The notes: generated from the letters alone by a model not told the origin. A DNA stretch of 64,000 nt from Glandiceps talaboti (GCF_964340395.1 NC_135552.1:23021181-23085180), one strand, 5' to 3'; shown: positions 25,496-37,095, numbered from the stretch's first letter. Made by a program: numbers and translations.

Positions 25496-26089
25496 ACTGC
25501 CAAAATTTGTACTTCAAGCCGGGCAATTTTTTACAAAATTTCACTAACTATGGCTACCGTTCATGAACTCAACGTAATACATTTTTACACCTAGGTTGTA
25601 TTATATTCAAATAAAGTCTTGTACTATTTCAAGTATTTGCAATATACTACATTAACATCTTTTAGTGAAACTTTTTATTTAAAACCTGAAATCATTGCTT
25701 TTTTCCATATCTCCACCTTTCCCCTAAAAGCATGTGTTAAGAAATATTCAGTCCATATTCAATTCAAATATATCGTGTGGCTATCTTCACGTTGCAAAGA
25801 ACTAACTGATACTTGTCACAATGAGTAAAGCCTTGCTAGTATTTCCTCATATTTCCAAAGAACGCTCAATGATCACAATGGCTGTTGCTCTATTAACAGT
25901 TACACAATGAGCCATTTCCCGCATTTTACAATTTTATTTTTTATCAATAACATCAATCATTAGTTACTTTTACATGGTTGATGGACGACGTATAGCTTAA
26001 ACGACAACTCATAACTATTATTGGAATCCTTGTAGAGACAATTCAAAGCCTAACAGACCATAATGACAATTTAAACGTTACAAAGTCGT

Positions 26090-26410
26090 ATGCCAAGTCC
26101 ACTGCCATTTAGTCCCATTATCAATGAACTCGTTGCATGAAAAATTTAGATTGTGTTAGTGTTGATATCAACCCCAAAACATGTTTAAATGCTGATGATA
26201 TTGTTGACTTTGCGGATTTACCTATTTACCTTCAGAGACATTTGAATAAACTGTTTCTGTGATACATAGCTGTAAATTTAGATAAATCTAAAATTATGGT
26301 TTCCAGAAGGGGGGACTACTTAAAAACAATGATATATGCTTCTACGAAAAGCACAGACTTAATGTAGTTTCGTTTCGTACATATTTTATGGGAAGCATTT
26401 CACACCCAAT
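26090..26410 (+). mobile_element. Decayed LINE reverse-transcriptase fragment (plus strand)
   Basis: The frame from 26191 reads 'ADDIVDFADLPIYLQRHLNK', matching the conserved reverse-transcriptase catalytic block (usually F/Y-A-D-D). It is followed, after a stop and a small deletion, by 'VNLDKSKIMVSRRGD', which matches the next block of LINE polymerases. The catalytic motif reads Asn-Ala-Asp-Asp. Stops interrupt it, so it is a dead relic. It lies opposite to the host gene inside intron 22901-26605. Confidence 0.75.
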
Positions 26411-26605
26411 CAAATTGTTCCAGAAAGTTATTTCGCAATTATTTCAATTCGATTTCAATTAGAAAACAACGAAATGTATAGCCGTGTTTAAATGACCCGG
26501 CCCCTTCACTGAATTGAGAGGCAACACAGCAATGGTACACATTGGGATTAGAACATCGAGTACAAGGAATCTACCAATAAAACTTAATATGATCATAACA
26601 CCTAC

Positions 26606-27643
26606 CAGGTTCAGATGTTGTTAAAGGTTGTGCACTAGTGGTACTAGTTGTAGGCATAGTAGTAGTTTTCAATGGCTGTGTTGATGTTGATAAGGCACTA
26701 GATGATCCCGGATGAACTGATCCAGTAGATGGTAGCATCGTACTTACAAATGGTGAAGACACTTCGCTTGATGTAAGATGAGAGGTTGTTCCCGGTGGTT
26801 TTGGAGAGCTAGTCGATGATGAACTGCTAAATGTGAGTGGTGTCGTTGTACTTGCAAATGATGTAGATGGTTTCATAGTACTTGATGTAAGATGCTGGGA
26901 TGTCACTGGTGGTTTTGGAGAGCTAGTCGATGGTGAAGTGCTGGGTGTTTGTGGTGTTGTTGTACTTGCAAATGATATAGATGGTGTCATAGTACTTGAT
27001 GTAAGATGAGGGTTTGTTACTGGTGGTTTTGGAGAGATAGTCGATGATGAACTTCTAAATGTGAGTGGTGTAGTTGTACTTGCAAATGATGTAGATGGTT
27101 TCATAGTACTTGATGTAAGATGCTGGGATGTCACTGGTGGTTTTGGAGAGCTAGTCGATGGTGAAGTGCTGGGTTTTTGTGGTGTTGTTGTACTTGCAAA
27201 TGATATAGATGGTGTCATAGTACTTGATGTAAGATGAGGGTTTGTTACAGGTGGTTTTGGAGAGCTAGTCGATGATGAACTTCTAAATGTGAGTGGTGTA
27301 GTTGTACTTGCAAATGATGTAGATGGTTTCATAGTACTTGATGTAAGATGCTGGGATGTCACTGGTGGTTTTGGAGAGCTAGTCGATGATGAAGTGCTGG
27401 GTGTTTGTGGTGTTGTTGTACTTTCAGATGATGTAGATGGTGTCATAGTATTTGGTGTTAGATGAGGGGATGTTACTGGTGGTTTTGGAGAGCTAGTCGA
27501 TGATGAACTGCTAAATGTGAGTGGCGTCGTTGTACTTGCAAATGATGTAGATGGTTTCATAGTACTTGGTGTAAGATGCTGGGATGTCAGTGGTGGTTTT
27601 GGAGAGATAGTCGATGATGAAGTGCTGGTTGTCGATGGTGGCA
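26606..27643 (-). CDS. Long mucin exon of 38-residue tandem repeats
   Basis: 1,038 nt, phase 1 to 1, acceptor TTATCCACAG and donor CTG|GTAGGT, 346 codons. After a short lead it contains about eight 38-residue units. These alternate between two types, one with 'KPSTSFASTTTPLTF' and one with 'TPSISFASTTTPQ' followed by Thr-Pro or Lys-Pro, each starting with 'SPKPPVT', so the higher-order period is 76 residues (228 nt). The end is a non-repeat Ser/Thr/Pro segment finishing 'TTSEPG'. There is no Cys. It is a typical densely O-glycosylated mucin stalk, and the likely longest spacer of the protein. The plus-strand 76-residue frame at 27517 is a shadow. Confidence 0.9.
26660..27630. repeat. 114-bp coding minisatellite with 228-bp higher-order period
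   Basis: Blocks containing 'ggtggttttggagag' followed by 'tagtcgatg' recur about every 114 bp. Alternate blocks are most alike, which shows duplication in pairs. Confidence 0.88.
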
Positions 27644-27985
27644 CTGTGGATAAAGTTTTTTGTTTTAATTCTAATATCTTTTTAAAAAATGAAACCCAAG
27701 TTATTGGCCTTCTCACAATAAAAGCATTTAGTATTGCTAGTTGGTAATGTACTTAAAAGGAGAAAATCAGCGCATAAATAAAAGCATTGTAAACTAAACA
27801 ATACGTTCTGGAGAGTCTTTCAATGATTTTCCAACTGAAAATGTGTACCTTGTTCATTTTTAGTGACGGCCTTTGTCATGGAGCCGTGGTGACTCGGAAG
27901 GGTATGCAATACCATATTGGCATGAGTCAATCCTAACTGAATGATCGTTATTACCTTACACAATAGTGTAATGAACTCAACACAC

Positions 27986-28171
27986 CTGAAACTGTAGTTA
28001 CCGATGCTGGAGTGGTCGTGCATACTTGTTGTTTAACACACCTGCCACCAATTTTGGCTCCCTCTGCACACAAACAGTGTTCACAACTTTGCTTGGGCAG
28101 AGAGAGATCTCCATTTTCGGTTGTTTCCTTGCCATCACAATCCATAATAGACGAGCATTCATCCGAGCATG
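27986..28171 (-). CDS. Cys-rich module (8 Cys) with Thr-rich tail, unassigned
   Basis: 186 nt, phase 1 to 1, acceptor TTTTTACAG and donor TCAG|GTGTGT. Eight Cys, in 'CSDECSSIMDC', 'SCEHCLCAEGAKIGGRC' and 'QQVC', then 'TTTPASVTTVS'. The spacing resembles the second half of the Cys-rich exons at 52940, 57592 and 61957, and loosely a TIL domain. It follows an F5/8C domain as those do. The family is not recognised. The upper intron is 28172-30002. Confidence 0.82.
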
Positions 28172-28281
28172 CTGTAAAAAGCAGACATATTTCATTGTCA
28201 GTAGTATTTACTTGCCACACAGGAAGGAAATATATTTTTGGGATGGTCTGTTTGTTTGTCCGTCTGTGTATCTAACTGCAT

Positions 28282-28286
28282 GTATG

Positions 28287-28320
<34 letters not shown>

Positions 28321-28360
28321 TGTATGTATGTATGTATGTATGTATATACATGTATGTATG

Positions 28361-28394
<34 letters not shown>

Positions 28395-28421
28395 TGTATG
28401 TATGTATGTACATGTATGTAT
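28282..28421. repeat. (TATG)n microsatellite
   Basis: About 140 bases of tatg repeats with a few interruptions, in intron 28172-30002. It generates spurious Met-Tyr-Val-Cys frames on both strands. Confidence 0.93.
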
Positions 28422-28439
28422 ATCTTTAGAAGGTGGTTT

Positions 28440-29010
28440 TAGTACTCATTTGCATAATTAATGACATTCAGTAATGTCATATCTTCAGAATGCACGCTTC
28501 GATGTAACTTTGTATTTACATAAATAATAACAAAGTGAATGTGTCCTATAAACTTTAATACCACACAATTAATGATTTTCAGGAGCTAGGCTATATCTTC
28601 AGAATGTATTCTCAAATTCAATATAACTTGGTACATATATCAAGCATAACAATGCGCACATGTTCTAAAATGCTAGTTGATGTAACTGTTATTTGTTATG
28701 TTTCAATTTCATACCTAATGGTTTCCAGTAATAAGGCCATATTTTAGGCTGCATCCTTCAAATTACTTGTAATTTGGTACGTGCATTGATCTAGATAACG
28801 ACTGTAGTTTTTAAATATAATCAGACATGTATATAATTAATGTATAAAGAACACAACCTTCAAATTCCATATAATCTAGTGTACACACATTGATGACGAC
28901 AAATTGCATGGGCCCTATAAAGCAACATTATTTATTTGCATAATTAATTCATTTCGGTAATTAGGCAATACACACTTGAGATTCCTTATAGATTGGCACA
29001 ACTATTTGCC
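28440..29010. repeat. Degenerate tandem repeat, roughly 120-bp period
   Basis: Variants of 'cttcagaatgcattcttcaaattc' followed by 'aatttggtac' appear near 28482, 28600, 28745, 28857 and 28972, interspersed with 'cataattaatga'. The remaining intron to 30002 holds nothing recognised. Confidence 0.55.
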
Positions 29011-30002
29011 ACATTAAGGGGTACATCGAGTGTGACAGCTAAAGCTAAAAATGTTCCACTCCAACAATTATGTGTGTAGGAACGAAAAGAAAAGAATTCC
29101 GTTTAAGTCTGGTTTAACAGCTAAATTCAGAAACCTGTGATCAACTAATGTGTAATTCAAAGTTGAGAAGTTGACCGAACGATTTAAAATAATGCTAGAC
29201 CTGATAAGTGTTTCTATTAACCTTCAAAGGCATTATTCCTTGTGTTGTATAGTTAATTTTGCTACATGACAATCACATGAGATCATTCTTCAGGATGATT
29301 CAGTACTTGCTTCTGTAGTTCTAAAATCTATATAACAAAGGGACAGGGACGGAAAACAATGCCATAGTCTTGGGCAACCAATGCTGATGGCTTGTTGTAG
29401 TTTTTTGTGCAGTTGCCTGTTTGTTTGTCCGTCGTTGGTTTTATTGGTATGTTTTATTTATTTTCAGTCACTTTAATGTTTGAGAATTTAAGCTGCAGTG
29501 AAGACTCATTCAAATCATATGCAGTATCCATGTACAAAATGAACATATCTCACGTAATGATGTCTGTACCTCAATTTGTTCTTACATCTTGCTATAAGAT
29601 TGTAAAGCACCATTTGGTTATGTATATACTGATGGAGAGCAAGAACTAAAATCTCTGCACTACCGTACACTATGTTATTATTGATTGTATACTATTTGTT
29701 GGTGATAGCCTGACAAATCACACTTGCATCAACTAGTACTTAATGTGAAACATATTTTTGTTTAAATTTGTGTACAAATTGTATAATGGAGTGTTTCAAA
29801 CCAAACAAAATATGTATGCTATTAATGTTAAAGCTAAATGAGCCGTCAGACGTCCTTTTCAAGAATGTGTTAAAGTAATGTGTCCTCGGGTGCTTTCATC
29901 ATCTTTGTGCGGTTTCCAGATCAAAACAGAAGTACCATGTGTGGGTTTTACTGTACACTATTGAAGATTTCCCATCTTCAAACAATAACATTCCATACTA
30001 AC

Positions 30003-30147
30003 CTTGCACCTGACAGCCCACAGATTTCATCAGAAGACTGATGTCATTTGTCCAACTCAAAACAATAAGACGTAGAAATTTCAGTGGTATTGGATCATGT
30101 AGACTATACTCAATGAACTGTGTATTACTCGCTGGCCCAGTAAATAC
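30003..30147 (-). CDS. F5/8C domain, second exon
   Basis: 145 nt, phase 0 to 1, acceptor TTATGTGTAG and donor AAG|GTTAGT. It reads 'VFTGPASNTQFIEYSL', then 'LKFLRLIVLSWTNDISLLMK', then 'VGC'. This is the C-terminal third of the domain, with the family's Leu-Arg-Leu and Trp positions kept. Its partner is 30870-31258; the intron 30148-30869 holds only a short (TG)n at 30595-30611. Confidence 0.88.
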
Positions 30148-30869
30148 CTACACATAAAATACAACGTTGAATATCTATGTAACTTTTCAAATTCAAATTT
30201 GCACTCCATGAAATTGCACCAAATACATGACAGAAAAAGGATGTACAGTGAATAACAACGTGTGCTGACGTAAATATCTTCAGCGGAAAAGAAAATGCAC
30301 AGCGTATGACAAACGATAAACATTTCTGGCTTTCCCTTTTGTCTATGTTTCAAGTATAACTACCACATGACTGACTGTGAAACATCACTTACACAGTGTG
30401 GACTCTTTACTTAGTTAATGCTATCAACAGCAACTACGTACATGACGGAAACAGTTCAGTTGGCTGCTGACTATGGGGTTTGTTTGAACTTCAAGAAGTT
30501 ATACCTCTTGTCCATTGTAACTGTAGTAGTGTGGATGCTGTTACTGTTTATATTATTAACTAAATAAAGAGTTGACACTGTGTTAGTGGTGTATTTGTGT
30601 GTGTGTGTGTGTTATCTTTCTATGGTGTCTATCTCAACATGAAACCTTGTGATCGGGCTCCCTGATAGTTTATTTAATAGCTTGGGCAAGCTTCTTCGAA
30701 AAGAGCCGTAATCATTTTGACACAAAAGGACACCTGTCTTTCATTAGAGGACGCACTAATGGATGAACCGTAGTGAAGTAGAAGAGAGATTTTTATTTCT
30801 CAAATAATGAACGAAAGCAAATACATCCTTACAATATAATGTTAGCTACAGACATAATGCATACTATAC

Positions 30870-31258
30870 CTCATCATTCTTATATTGATCAGGTAGTAGT
30901 TGACTTGGTGGAATAGCTTCATTAGGTGGTTGGGTAGAAACAATACTCAAAGGCTCTGGATTCTTGAACAGTTGATAATTCCTACCATCCATACTGAACT
31001 GAAGTAGGAATTCATTGATATGTTCTTCTTCCCCAAGTAGATTTTCAAATTTCTCTATAATTATACTGCTAAGCATAACTTCTGTTTGAAATGTCAGTTC
31101 GATCCATTGATATCGTTCTCGGAGCATTGCTGTCCATGGAAGTTCTGGGTTTTCTATCAGTAAATTAGTGGCTTCGCGCCCTTGTGAATCTGATGATGAA
31201 CTAGCACCATCTGGTACCAAGTGTGTTACATCCATTCCAAACAGTTCGGAGCACACAT
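30870..31258 (-). CDS. F5/8C domain, first exon
   Basis: 389 nt, phase 1 to 0, acceptor CATTTTAG and donor GAG|GTATAG. It begins with 'VCSELFGMDVTHLVPDGASS' and continues with 'RERYQWIELTFQTEVMLSSI' and 'FLLQFSMDGRNYQLF'. It keeps the opening Cys, the L-G-M pattern, the WIEL strand and the S-x-D-G-xx-Y motif. It is slightly longer than the other copies. The intron 31259-31952 holds nothing recognised apart from a small palindrome near 31850-31880. Confidence 0.9.
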
Positions 31259-31952
31259 CTAAAATGGTTTATAAAATCTTTTATTAATTAACAATTCCTA
31301 CTTTTTTTGATTGTCTTAACATTTCAATCAAAGAGAACAGTCATCTAAGTTGACACTTTTTTATAGCAGGATGTCAATGTCTACCCTATCATAATATAGA
31401 TACCTTCCTTGCCTTAGTTAGTCGATTTGATCTGACCAAGTATCAGATATATGCCAAAACATCACATATGCCACGTTTTCTACAAACAAAATGTGTGTAG
31501 CACAACAAGGATAATAATAATTCATCACAACTGAAAGTATGTCAGTTGTGCGAAAACGTTATTACTGAGGAAAAAGACAGCTTTCAAATACTTGCGTCTT
31601 CTGATAACATTCTAGACTTTGAAAATAACATTTCTGCATAATTGAATAATTATGGCAACGTTTAATCCTACATGCCACACCACTAAATTGTATATCACCT
31701 ATGGCAGTCGTTCATTCTCATAGTAGCGCCAAAAGTATGGGAATCTTTGTCAATATACATTCGCCAAGCCTCCGGCTTGCTTCAAAACAATTCTGACTTT
31801 GTTCACATAAGCCAAAGGCGTGCTTTAGCCATTCAGCACTACTGACCAGAACATCGTTCCAGAACATCGTTCTGGAGATCGACACTTTAGGATATTGTTG
31901 GTCATCAGTACAGAGAAAAGGTTTTAGCTATTTATTTTTGACTGTTACTCAC

Positions 31953-32100
31953 AATCTGTACAAAGTTCTTCATCAGCTCCATTGTCGCAGTCTTCGAATC
32001 CATTGCAGCGCCAGTGTGGAGGGATACAGCTTGTAGCATTACAACTGAAAAGCTTTGGACAGGTATCTTCTACACAATGGAAGCAACATCCATCATCTGT
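31953..32100 (-). CDS. End of a VWC domain fused to an LDL-receptor class A module
   Basis: 148 nt, phase 0 to 1. 'TDDGCCFHC' closes the VWC domain begun in exon 33580-33690. It is followed directly by an LDLa module: 'CPKLFSCNATSCIPPHWRC', then 'NGFEDCDNGADEELC', with six Cys and the calcium-binding acidic D-C-x-x-G-x-D-E-x-x-C signature. LDLa modules bind ligands in a calcium-dependent way. The acceptor is chosen at GTGAAG|ACA because it is the one that keeps frame with the phase-0 exon upstream; an alternative AG seven bases earlier (exon end 32107) would need a different phase. Confidence 0.82.
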
Positions 32101-32535
32101 CTTCACCCTGTCATACCCCTTATTGCCAATGAAAACAAAGCCTTGTAAAATATGTCACTACTTATTAGCATGTTTTCAATACCTGCAATAACATTGTATT
32201 CCAGGGAATGGGGATTACAGACATGCCATTGAAACCGATAAAGTGAAAGTTATGTAATGATATCTGACAATTGCAAATGGGTACAAAACGAAGTCTTACA
32301 TCCTCTCCCCCACCCCCATCCGCCACTAATATTTACACATTTTTATCACTAAAATTGTTCTCCTATGTCAAAAACACCATGTTTCACTTGTCTCTCACAT
32401 GAACAAACACTAGTTACAATCCCTTTTATATTGATGTCAACATATATATATATACATATATGTATATATATAAAACTATTACGCTCTGCCACTGCGGTAT
32501 AGAGCACTGTCTTAGCAGATTGATACTCACCGAGT

Positions 32536-32654
<119 letters not shown>

Positions 32655-33579
32655 CATACGTAAAAAAAATTGTGTATTTCTCCCGACTCCCAAAATACCC
32701 GACATGCCAAGAGCTGAATTTTCTCAAGGTATGAGTAGCTTTAAAATCCCCTGAGTTCTGAACCGTATGTGAGAATTTGTAGGGTCATTCTGAAAAAAAT
32801 ATATCATATGGTTCAAATGAGAGCATTTAGGTTTTTCTCGTAAAATGGAAAACAACAGCAAACTTTTCCTGGATTGTTGAGCGGTCGTTTTTATTGCCAT
32901 TAGCCACTGCACGTGGTAAAATGAGTACAGATGTTTACACCCTGGGTATTCCATGTTAGATAAGAAACACAACAAGGGCCTTGGTCAATTGTGCTAGTCA
33001 TTATGTACTGTAAATGAAGTTCGTTCTGTACTGAAGCCTTGTAAGCGATATGACTTGAAGTTGTGTAGATTTCTCCATTAATGAAGGCGAAATCGATGAC
33101 TCTGAGTTTGGATGTAGAGTTGTGGCTGGAGTACAAGTATTACGATTTGAGATGTCATTAGAGACAATTAGTCTGCCGTTTCAGCTATATGGTGTTATTC
33201 TCTACTAACGATGAGATGTAATAATTTTATATTGTCTTTTTGTCACGTCATTTCCTATTCCAATTTGCGAGTTTCATAGATCATCATGAGCTGACAGCGT
33301 AATAAGTTTATCGTGTCAGTGATGGAACTTTATGATCATACCGCGTGATTCTCTGTTTTTTCTAGTGAAATTCTGGTTTCGGATTTGTAACACGTTTTGT
33401 TTGCACCGTTCACATGTCTTCCGTCTACAGTATTCAGTGGCCGAAGTGGTTGGTATTCTAAATGTATCTTGCAGTGAAACAGGTTAAAATGGATATTAAA
33501 TTGCAACTTTTCACAAACTACCCGGTGATTACATTTGATAAGCCTTCAAAGTTGGTTCAACAATGCAATCAAAACTCAC

Positions 33580-33690
33580 CTCTGCACAGTTGTCTGGGTT
33601 GTTACATTGGATTTCTATACATTTCTCCATACCTGGCTTAATACAATTACATTGTTCACATTGGTGTATACCTTTCCATGTGCTGTTCAC
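33580..33690 (-). CDS. VWC domain, central exon
   Basis: 111 nt, phase 0 to 0, acceptor TTAATGCCAG and donor GAG|GTGAGT. It reads 'VNSTWKGIHQCEQCNC', then 'GMEKCIEIQCNNPDNCAE': the C-x-x-C-x-C core and trailing Cys of a von Willebrand type C domain, a module for binding growth factors or for assembly. It is flanked by the exons carrying the first Cys (34708-34832) and the closing CC-x-x-C (31953-32100). The intron 33691-34707 holds nothing recognised. Confidence 0.88.
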
Positions 33691-34707
33691 CTGGCATTAA
33701 GAAAGAAAAGACAATCGTTTCAAACAAGACAACCTTCGCTGTAATACCGCCGGAGCTTATAAACTTTTCAGGTATTTTGTTGATTGTGTCCAAATTAACA
33801 GATTGAGGGATATTGCAAAGTTGTACAGTCTTCCTGATTAACCAAACTGTTTACATATATACCCAGCATTGATGGCGCAATGGCGTGATGCCTATATGTA
33901 AACAGTAGTGAATCATAAATGAACCGAATTAGTTGTCAGTAAATTGTATATTTCAGTTATGTCTTTCTTGTGTGTCATCAACCAGGACAAGCTGCACATA
34001 TTGAATGATTCCAAAAATTACCAAAGTACATGTAGATTGACTTGTAAAACGTTTTAATGCTGTATACTGTATATTATGCCGAATTAAATGCATACTGCTG
34101 TTTATAAATTTGTAAGTTCAACTACACAAAGTTTTTGCAATTGATTTCTTCATAATACCAGGAAAGGTCAAACGTTTGATCCAGCGTTTGTACAGTGTAT
34201 TCGCACAGTCATGTCCCTAAAACTTTATATGTAGCATTTGCAAATTAAGAGAGAGGGACAGAATAAAAACGCCCTTTGTCAGAGGAGGAAAGGGAGAAAG
34301 AATTATAATTATCTATTTCCTCACTGTGGTGAAACAGTTTGGAAGAAGTCATAAGCAACTTACATTATCCCCAAATTTCACCAAATTTAATGTATTCTTA
34401 CTGAATTTAACAGTGCATAGACCATATGGTTGTGTTTCTTTCAAATGATGACATATACATTAAATACCGACAGAATACTTTGCTCAAAACATGTTATTAA
34501 CTATTAATATAAGAGCTATAATAACTTCATAATAAAGAATGCTGAAAGCATTATGCGTTACCTACAAAAGCGACAAAAATGTCTAAATTAAAGTTAGGTA
34601 TTAGAAAGGGACAGAGTCTCTACTGTGTACAGTCTCAAAACAAGCAATTTCATCCATTCTATTTACAAAACAGTTGTCAAATGCAATGTTTTTAGTAATG
34701 ACATTAC

Positions 34708-34832
34708 CTCATGGCATATGTTATCTTCATCATCAAAGCAGCCATTACTGCATAATGCTGCCGCAGTTGTAAATGTTGTTGGTGCTGAGGTGGTACTGAA
34801 GGCCGTAGTAGATGAGGGTGGGACTGTCATCA
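34708..34832 (-). CDS. Thr-rich linker running into the start of a VWC domain
   Basis: 125 nt, phase 1 to 0, acceptor TCTATTCAG and donor GAG|GTAATG. It reads 'MTVPPSSTTAFSTTSAPTTF', then 'LCSNGCFDDEDNICHE'. No TIL domain precedes this VWC. The same linker-to-VWC arrangement is seen at 50069-50136. Confidence 0.85.
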
Positions 34833-34945
34833 CTGAATAGAAACAAGGTTACAGTCAATGTAAAGATTATTCCATACAACAAATACTATAAAATATATGA
34901 AGACGTTCATGAATTTACAAAGTATAAAGTGAACTTATAACTCAC

Positions 34946-35000
34946 ATGGTTCACAGCGACAACAGTCATTTCCTTCTGGGTCTACTAGTTTTTCAGTAAC
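34946..35000 (-). CDS. Closing exon of a VWC domain
   Basis: 55 nt, phase 0 to 1, donor CAT|GTGAGT. It reads 'VTEKLVDPEGNDCCRCEP' with the CC-x-C ending of VWC. The intron 35001-35953 above it holds nothing recognised. Confidence 0.85.
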
Positions 35001-35953
35001 CTGATAATATAATCAAAAATGAAATGTAATGCTGCAAATATACCAGGAAGTACTCTATTTTATATGATATCATATACAACACCATTTAACACTATTGCAT
35101 ACATAACATGTGGGCAAACGAGTGTGAGGACGTCCCACGTAAACAAATGTAAGTGAACACATAGCTATATTTAAAGAAATTAGCTATACCAGACATACAT
35201 TATGTCAACCTAACCCCATCACCCTTGCGTGTCAGTGTGCCTAATCAATGTATTTGTACCAGTGCCTGTAGTGTTCTCCGTTGGACAATGGAGCCAGAGA
35301 ACACCACAAACAATCCTACCAATACCCCGAGTAAGCCACACTTGAATTCAAGAATCATTATGTTCTGTTATGATACTATAAACGAGTGCTAAAGGCCTAT
35401 CAAGTTTAAGGCCCTCAGTATTTGTACTTATATTTCATAACGTTAGTTAACATAGCTGACAAATAATAAGTATAAAAATCGTCCAAACCATCACGATAAT
35501 ATTCCGACCACAAAGTTGCAATGTAGCAAAGTAATCATATCTGACGGAAATTAGCCTATACCTATAGTAAAGTGTGGGAGATGACGAAATTGGTGCGACT
35601 CATCATGATCACTAGTGACTTTACAGGGCAGAATATATATAGTATACACCCTTTGCCGACTGTGGGGGCAATGGTAGGCGTCTACGATGGCTGTTATTTA
35701 GTAACTGTTTTCCGAGGCTAAAAGCCGCTACGATGGAAATAATTGCTACATAACGGCCAATTGGAATCGCCGGTACGACTCCTGTGAAACAGTATTAGTG
35801 TCATAGATAAAATGAAAATGAGCATTGCCCTCTGTATGAAAAGGAGGGTCACGACAGATAACTAGTATATATCTTGTGATAAAGTTTAAGCCACTCACTA
35901 ATGGCTACATGAAAACGATGTGCTGTAATTGTGTTATAAAAGTATTTACTTAC

Positions 35954-36058
35954 TGAGTCACATTCCAGTTCACAGTGTTTTGAGCAGCTAACTTCTTTGT
36001 TTTCCTTACAGACACATTCCAGACACTCGAATTCATTATCGGCCCACACTTCGCCATA
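35954..36058 (-). CDS. VWC domain, central exon
   Basis: 105 nt, phase 0 to 0, acceptor CCTCCAAAG and donor TCA|GTAAGT. It reads 'YGEVWADNEFECLECVC', then 'EVSCSKHCELECDS'. It sits between the TIL exon 36276-36451 and the closing exon 34946-35000. Confidence 0.88.
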
Positions 36059-36275
36059 CTTTGGAGGTAGAAGAAAGGTGATATATTCGTTATCAGAATT
36101 GTGACATCATTCTATTCGGTTATCACGATTCAATCATTGACCTCAAAGCAAACGATCGATCACATTGACAATCAACATAATTCTAGTGAAGAACAACGCC
36201 AACCTTTTGCTATCCACATGATATGAGTTAATTTCCTAATTGTCTACACCTAAGTGACTGATAATGTGTACTCAC

Positions 36276-36451
36276 GCCATACATCTGATCTCCATAATTG
36301 CAGGCACAGTGATTAGCAGGCTCACACCTGCCATTCTGCATTACAAAGTCTTCTTGACAGAAACATCCAGATTTACATGATTCTTCACAGTCCATATCAT
36401 CACATGTCTTGTCACAGCCACAGTCTTGGTACACCATGGGATATTGACATG
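36276..36451 (-). CDS. TIL domain
   Basis: 176 nt, phase 1 to 0, acceptor CTTAAACAG. It reads 'CQYPMVYQDCGCDKTCDD', then 'CEESCKSGCFCQEDFVMQNG', then 'RCEPANHCAC', the ten-Cys trypsin-inhibitor-like pattern ending in the G-x-x-Y that leads into VWC. TIL-VWC pairs are typical of the VWF/mucin/SCO-spondin group, where they normally follow VWD-C8; no VWD or C8 is seen here. Confidence 0.9.
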
Positions 36452-36520
36452 CTGTTTAAGAAAAAGTATATTTTGCTGTCAGAAGAGCATATATATATAT
36501 TTATTTATTTGCGTCACGGT

Positions 36521-36564
36521 ACCGCGGTATGTATGTATGTATGTATGTATGTATGTATGTATGT
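36521..36564. repeat. Short (TATG)n microsatellite
   Basis: About eleven tatg repeats in intron 36452-37010. Confidence 0.85.
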
Positions 36565-36888
36565 GCATGCTTTTATGTATGTGAGGTAGGTAGGGCAGTA
36601 GGTATACATTTAGGTGGGCGGATTGGTCGGTTGTGTGCACCACATTTCACATAAACATTTCCCTCACATCAGTATGAAATCTAGATTTTATTGAGATGAT
36701 TTGCCTCATATTAAAACCTCTGGGAATCAATAAGAACAAACTGAGCACCAATGACAGCCCCATCCTTTAAACATTATAAATTGAATGAAAAGTTATATTA
36801 ACTTAATAAAGTGTAGGAAAGCATTTTATCAAATTGTTTGATATAATGTGCAAACTTTAACGACCTCCAAAGTCACTTATTATCCTTT

Positions 36889-36963
36889 TGCATGGACAGT
36901 GTGTTTTCTTTGTAATGGATAGAAAACATCTATCCATTACAAAAAAAAAACACTGTCCATGCA
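36889..36963. repeat. Long near-perfect hairpin in an intron
   Basis: The left arm 36889-36922 ('gcatggacagtgtgttttct' and on) pairs with the right arm 36930-36963 ('ctatccattacaaa...' to 'cactgtccatgca') around a seven-base loop. Only about two to three mismatches are seen, in the A-run. It may be a tiny foldback element or a small-RNA precursor. Confidence 0.8.
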
Positions 36964-37010
36964 TAGATTCACGGGCAGAAAAAGGACTGATCAATGAATC
37001 TATATTTTAC

Positions 37011-37095
37011 CTGGTACTGTTGTTGGTGGAGGGGGTGATGTCGTCTGGAAAGCTACACATGTACAGCAGTCACCTTCTTCTTTTCGTTCCTCTCC
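37011..37095 (-). CDS. Closing exon of a VWC domain plus Pro/Thr linker
   Basis: 85 nt, phase 0 to 1, acceptor CTTTTGAAAG and donor CAG|GTAAAA. It reads 'GEERKEEGDCCTC', then 'TTSPPPPTTVP'. The intron 37096-38369 above it holds nothing recognised; frames of up to 117 residues there show no family features. Confidence 0.85.

Noticed and set aside
28440-29010. Possible CRISPR-like array of spaced repeats
   Set aside because: The repeats are degenerate and of irregular spacing, and the genome is animal.
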